Below are positions 60,309-64,000 of a DNA stretch of 64,000 bases, in pieces. How positions within the stretch are numbered: position 1 is the stretch's first letter; each line of letters begins with the position of its first letter. Below the pieces are notes generated by a model. It saw only the letters and a program-made list of their open reading frames with translations, ran no database searches and had not been told where the DNA came from. The stretch is from Bin80 sp026708685. GTDB taxonomy: Bacteria; Bacteroidota; Rhodothermia; Rhodothermales; Bin80. Position numbers and translations under genes: made by a program. Location: positions 3,534,001 to 3,598,000 of the forward strand of contig OZ241742.1 of assembly GCA_965200955.1 (NCBI GenBank), read 5' to 3'.

Positions 60309-60965
60309 TCAATACCTGTTCATTTCCTGTTGATATGGAAACTCACGTATCCATTCTCTGATGGGTATTTCCATCTCCATTAAGGAGCAAGGTTCTGTAG
60401 CGCGCAAGTTTTCATCTTCGCGTTTAATCGCGATAAAGGCGGAACCCCATGTTTCTTCAGTGTCCCGCTTAATGTTCGTGCGAAAAATGCCGTGTGTGAT
60501 CCAATAGTTCAAATGGTCGTGCGGTAACTGCAAGGAATAGATGCGATGGGGAGAATGGGGCCAGAGTTCACCCATGGTGCACTGACGGAACTCAACGACC
60601 AAATAGTCGGCCTGAGGTTCAACAATTTTCCCCCATTTCTCAACGGAGATCTGTGTAGCGTCTAAACTTGCACGAAACTCGTTATAGGTTCTGAACAGCC
60701 TATCTGGTGTGTACACCGATACAAAATCCAAGCGGAGATCGCCCCATTTTTCAAAGTTGTTATTTTCTTGTATATCTACCGTGACTTTGATACGAAGATT
60801 ATTAACGCACAGATCATAGGCTTCGGTGCCTTCTGGATGCATGTCGTAATCCTTAAACTTCTCTGAGATGCCAGCAAAATTAGGAATTCTTTCATAGGTA
60901 TTCAAAAATCGTTTCCAAACATCTTCTTCTCGTCCAGTGTATTCCGCAAATCGATGGAGCGTCAT
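60309..60965 (-). CDS. Uncharacterised protein downstream of a DNA methyltransferase relic, possible restriction endonuclease
   Basis: A 218-residue soluble protein without signal or membrane segments. It follows the methyltransferase remnant with an ATGA overlap, the usual place for a cognate nuclease. DLRLDFVSVYTPDRL and DYLVVEFRQC contain acidic residues on predicted beta strands that could belong to a PD-(D/E)xK-like core, but no clear catalytic Lys motif is seen. Family not recognised. It is intact although its methyltransferase is not, so if it was a nuclease it is now probably inactive or repurposed. Confidence 0.6.
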   Translation of the reverse strand: MTLHRFAEYTGREEDVWKRFLNTYERIPNFAGISEKFKDYDMHPEGTEAYDLCVNNLRIKVTVDIQENNNFEKWGDLRLDFVSVYTPDRLFRTYNEFRASLDATQISVEKWGKIVEPQADYLVVEFRQCTMGELWPHSPHRIYSLQLPHDHLNYWITHGIFRTNIKRDTEETWGSAFIAIKREDENLRATEPCSLMEMEIPIREWIREFPYQQEMNRY

Positions 60966-61590
60966 TTCAGTCGTTGTGCCGTGATGTTAATTGACTCTTT
61001 GTCAATATCCGATGTACCTGCGCCCCAATTCCTTACATGCAACTGCAGTAGTGCCACTACCCACGCATGGATCAAGTACCAAGCCGTTTTCATTCGTCAG
61101 CAAAGAGACGAATTCCTTGAAGAGAGGCAAAGGCTTTTCAGTTGGGTGTCTCTTTGATGATCCATTAGGATAGCGGAACACGGTGTTGAGGCAGTGCCCA
61201 TTAAAGGTTGCACCAGATTTTCGAAAATGGACTGCACACTCCACTCCACTTAAAAAGAGGTATTGTCCATTCATGGGCATTGGGTTGGTCTTTTCCCAGA
61301 TGAGCATCCGTACACTACACTACTCTGCAAAGAATGAAAACAACTCACTAAACTGCTCCTTACCACAAAAGATGACACCACTGCCCGAAACAACACGTTG
61401 TGCCTGAGCCGCAAACAGAAATAGATCAAAGGTCTCATCATCTGCGAAGCCTTTGTTGAGATTTCGAAGTCCACCACGGTTCGGCTTACATGTCCGTAAG
61501 GAATATCCGTGAGTAGAAGATCCACTGAACTAGGGGGAAGAGATTACATGATATCTATTTCATCTGCGACATGAATCCCTTCCGCAACAC
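60962..61590 (-). pseudogene. Decayed type II (beta-class) DNA methyltransferase
   Basis: Three frames have to be joined. SVDLLLTDIPYGHVSR (motif IV) is preceded by an in-frame TAA at 61544-61546. After a frameshift near 61475, RGGLRNLNKGFADDETFDLF and GVIFCGKEQF continue to a TAG at 61320-61322. The intact stretch 61002-61307 follows, with HPTEKPLPLFKEF and DPCVGSGTTAVACKELGRRYIGY (motif I, residues DPCVGSGTTA). After another frameshift DIDKESINITAQRLK ends in TGA, overlapping the next gene's ATG. Motif IV before motif I is the beta-class order. The 5' limit is uncertain. Confidence 0.85.
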
Positions 61591-62154
61591 AGCTCTTTGG
61601 AGAAGTTTTTTTTTTGAGCGTCGAAAAGAAGACACCTTTGGAACTGTTTGGGCTAGATGCGGATGCATCGTTTCAAAAATAGGGGAGGTAGATGCTGAAC
61701 CAATATAAGGATTCTTAAAAGAATGATTACAATCCTTCAAGAAATTGCCTCAATCTATCAGAAACAGAAAAGATAAATCCCGCAGGACTTGTTGGGTCTA
61801 CCTATGATAAACGAATAGTACAAATCCTTGACATTTTTTAAGTCCATAGCCAATCTGTTCAAAGACAAGAATCCTGTCATCAAGAAACGACAATATAACC
61901 TCTGATGCGAGTTACAAGTTCAAATATGAGCCTCTACAAAAAAATCTGATCCAGAACTTCATCTGAACATATAGCATAACTGAGTAATGCAACCAGGAGT
62001 ATAGAACTGAACGCGTGCACTACAACTTTCTATACGAGTGATGCTCAGATTCAATGAAAATGGACATAGCTATCAGACTCCTAATCGTACTTATCTCCCT
62101 TTCTATAAAACCACGGATAATCGTTCATAATGAGACCTAAATAATCTTAATAGA
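61591..62154. other. Intergenic region between the methyltransferase relic and the MITE
   Basis: No recognised gene or RNA. A T9 run lies near 61607. A 61-codon minus-strand frame at 61555-61740 partly overlaps the relic and has no clear homology. Confidence 0.4.
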
Positions 62155-62256
62155 TTGAGGCTTTTGCAAAACCTAGCAGTTTAATCAAAAAAACGCGTCT
62201 CATGGCATTCAGAGCAATATTTCTACGAAAAAATTGAGGTTTTGCAAAAGCCTCGA
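62155..62256. mobile_element. MITE-like element, copy 2 (about 102 bp)
   Basis: The ends TTGAGGCTTTTGCAAAACCT (62155-62174) and their near-perfect inverse (62234-62256) match the ends of the element at 36982-37084; the lengths agree within one or two bases, while the interiors differ. No coding capacity. Confidence 0.78.
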
Positions 62257-62350
62257 TTCTTAACAAATTCGGAAACGCTTCCAGTCAACATCGCGTGAAA
62301 CATCTTCATATTTCTGCGTAAACTGTACTTTCACCATTTTATTTATTGAC

Positions 62351-62650
62351 ATGATTTCCAAAAAAATCAGCCCCAAAGGGCGTTCAGTTCGGGTCGTTTT
62401 TGAGATCCCCCTTGAAGAAGCACATGATCACGCCAGCGTGGTTGGCAACTTCAATGATTGGGATGTATCTACACATCCAATGCAACGAAACACTCGTAAA
62501 GGAGTGTGGTCCAAAGCGGTTTCCTTCAAACCAGGTACGAAAATTGAATTCCGCTATTTTATTGATGGACATAAGTGGCATAACGAGCCACAGGCAGATT
62601 CTTACGAGCCCAACCCTCACTATTCGGATAACTGTGTCTTGGCACTTTAG
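62351..62650 (+). CDS. Stand-alone CBM48 (glycogen-binding/isoamylase N-like) protein
   Basis: A 99-residue protein consisting of one CBM48/AMPK-type carbohydrate-binding domain: VVGNFNDWDVSTHPM, then FRYFIDGHKWHNEP and DSYEPNPHYSDNCVL. Such domains bind alpha-glucans and normally sit at the front of branching enzymes or on AMPK beta subunits. Here it is free-standing. It ends four bases inside the convergent spmB gene (62647-62650). The ATG at 62351 aligns with the family start. Confidence 0.85.
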   Translation: MISKKISPKGRSVRVVFEIPLEEAHDHASVVGNFNDWDVSTHPMQRNTRKGVWSKAVSFKPGTKIEFRYFIDGHKWHNEPQADSYEPNPHYSDNCVLAL

Positions 62651-63189
62651 CCGAATAAAAATAGAACGACATAAACGGCCGCAAACATTGCAAAGATATC
62701 TGCAATGAGTCCTGCGGGTACGGCGTGACGTGTCTTTCTGATATTGATGGCTCCGAAGTATACCGCGATCACATAAAAGGTGGTTTCGGTAGAGCCAAAC
62801 ATAGTGGCAGCCATTTTGACGAAGATGGAATCTTCGCCAAATTGGTTGATCATATCCAGAATGATTCCCACGGATCCAGATCCAGTGAGTGGGCGCACGA
62901 TGCCCATAGGAATCACTTCTGCAGGTATGCCTATCAACCCTACGACGGGTCGTAGCAAGTCTGTCATGAAGTCCATCGCTCCACTGGCACGGAACATCCC
63001 GATCGCGAATAAAATCGCAATCACATACGGGATGATCATGACCGCTACGTGGAAGCCATCCTTGGCTCCCTCTACGAAAACCTCGTAGACACGTACTTTA
63101 CGGATCATGCCATAGAGGGGGAATCCTACCAAAATTGCTGGTAGGACTAGGGCAGATGCGTAGTCTAAAAATAGCTGAATAATGCTCAT
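62647..63189 (-). CDS. spmB: Spore maturation protein B-like nucleoside-recognition membrane protein
   Basis: A 180-residue membrane protein with the SpmB features VEGAKDGFHVAVMIIPYVIA, RPLTGSGSVGII and MFGSTETTFYVIAVYFGA, matching the nucleoside recognition (Gate) domain family. It overlaps the SpmA-like gene by four bases. Homologues are widespread in non-sporulating bacteria, where their transport role is unknown. Confidence 0.9.
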   Translation of the reverse strand: MSIIQLFLDYASALVLPAILVGFPLYGMIRKVRVYEVFVEGAKDGFHVAVMIIPYVIAILFAIGMFRASGAMDFMTDLLRPVVGLIGIPAEVIPMGIVRPLTGSGSVGIILDMINQFGEDSIFVKMAATMFGSTETTFYVIAVYFGAINIRKTRHAVPAGLIADIFAMFAAVYVVLFLFG

Positions 63190-64000
63190 GAATTCACCTC
63201 GCGATAGCGTTTGAGACGGCCTAATACCTTGACGGCCGTAATACCTACAATCAAGGACAGTGCAGTCGTAATGACGATGGAGAAAAACAACTGGTTAATC
63301 TGAAGCCCCATGATGGCAACGAGTGTTACCGGGGGCATGATCTGAACGCTTGCTGTATTCATGGCAAGCAGCATCACCATTGGGTCGGTTGCTGTGTCAT
63401 CGGTTTCATTGAGAGTTTGAAGTTCTTGCATGGCTTTTACACCCAGCGGTGTGGCTGCATTCCCCATGCCCAACACATTGGCAGATAAGTTTAACACGAT
63501 CAAACCCAAGGCCGGGTGATCTTTGGGTATTTTCGGAAAGAGTGGGCGGATGAGCGGTTGTGTAAATCGGACCAACCCCTGCAACATGCCCGATGCCTCG
63601 GCAATCTTTAGAAGCCCCATCCAGAGACCAAGTCCCCCGATGAGACCAAGGGCAAGAGTGACTGCCGTCTGTGCAAAATCAATCGCGGCTGCCGCAATTG
63701 CATTCATCTTCACCCAGCGTACGGGTCTGAAAGTGATAGTTGACTGCCACTGTGCACTTGTGGGTGTTCCTTGCACACTTGCACGACAGTCGTTCTGTCC
63801 CGTCTGGTCACAGATCGTTCGTAGCGGCTCAGCAAGGGTCGCATCTTCAGCAAATCGGAGTTCACGACCAGCAGAAGTATATAAAAGAGCACCTGACCAT
63901 GTATCACCGGTCATCACGCTATTGCTGTAATGAGTCATCAAATCCTTGGTAAGGATCTGTACTTGCACATTTTGCCGACGTGCCTCTGCGTCAAAATTAT
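63186..64000 (-). CDS. spmA: Spore maturation protein A-like membrane protein, 5' part outside the window
   Basis: The frame is open to the window edge, so the protein is longer than the visible 271 residues. Recognisable SpmA sequence includes LGLIGGLGLWMGLLKIAEAS, LIVLNLSANVLGMGNAATPL, GVKAMQELQ and NTASVQIMPPV. About 100 residues before this (GDTWSGALLYTSAGREL) form a hydrophilic segment probably between helices. A GTG at 63968 is unlikely to be the true start. It pairs with spmB through an ATGA overlap. Confidence 0.88.
   Translation of the reverse strand, partial: NFDAEARRQNVQVQILTKDLMTHYSNSVMTGDTWSGALLYTSAGRELRFAEDATLAEPLRTICDQTGQNDCRASVQGTPTSAQWQSTITFRPVRWVKMNAIAAAAIDFAQTAVTLALGLIGGLGLWMGLLKIAEASGMLQGLVRFTQPLIRPLFPKIPKDHPALGLIVLNLSANVLGMGNAATPLGVKAMQELQTLNETDDTATDPMVMLLAMNTASVQIMPPVTLVAIMGLQINQLFFSIVITTALSLIVGITAVKVLGRLKRYREVNS

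Noticed and set aside
1..64000. CRISPR arrays and rRNA or tRNA genes
   Set aside because: No regularly spaced repeat-spacer pattern and no rRNA or complete tRNA signature was found on reading the window.

Overview
The window looks like a chromosomal segment of a Gram-negative marine-type member of the Bacteroidota/Rhodothermota group. The evidence is an alternative complex III plus an A2-type caa3 oxidase as in Rhodothermus, several TonB-dependent receptors with carboxypeptidase-like N-terminal domains, a type IX secretion (T9SS) substrate and a PorV/PorQ protein, a DUF2723 membrane protein, an LptF/G permease, and mostly weak Shine-Dalgarno sequences. This placement is inference from gene content; no rRNA or tRNA gene was found.

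Layout. 1-6.2 kb: end of an alternative complex III cluster (ActE tail, ActF) running into a caa3 cytochrome oxidase operon (SCO1, ctaC, ctaD, ctaE, ctaF). 6.4-25 kb: a LIV-type binding lipoprotein, an LRR T9SS substrate with a TGA inside its signal peptide, a histidine-rich TonB receptor, an IS1595-like element with 24-bp perfect terminal repeats but a transposase without a visible DDE core, htpX, a double DoxX protein, ybeY, a DUF2723 protein, an LptF/G permease, and a heme-uptake pair hmuY-hmuR with an iron-box-like palindrome. 25-38.5 kb: an accessory region with a truncated apbE, a DUF262-HEPN pair, a decayed second DUF262 copy, two paralogous membrane proteins built of 18-residue repeats, a large TonB receptor, an intact type II restriction-modification (R-M) pair plus a fragment of its endonuclease, a ~103-bp MITE-like element, and a lipoprotein gene with an upstream poly-G tract. 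38.7-44 kb: housekeeping genes (PorV/PorQ, rsmB, methylmalonyl-CoA epimerase, uvrC). 44-62.3 kb: a second accessory region with a decayed AAA ATPase, an orphan Panacea-type protein, an ISL3 element, a seven-gene minus-strand operon, a divergent T4 Rnl1-like RNA ligase, and a decayed methyltransferase behind an intact uncharacterised ORF. 62.3-64 kb: a CBM48 protein and spmB/spmA.

The most unusual object is the minus-strand operon at 48.0-58.8 kb. It encodes a four-helix membrane protein, a 1634-residue protein with tubulin/FtsZ-like glycine motifs at its N terminus and an actin/Hsp70-like ATPase at its C terminus, a small protein, a secreted vWA-like protein, a MotA/ExbB/ZorA-like channel protein with a long helical tail, and two different MotB/ZorB-like subunits sharing the same membrane anchor with a conserved Asp. 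It resembles Zorya in its ion-driven stator but carries a cytoskeletal fusion in place of the Zorya effectors. Its position in an island with R-M, HEPN and RNA-ligase genes suggests, but does not prove, phage defence or envelope remodelling.
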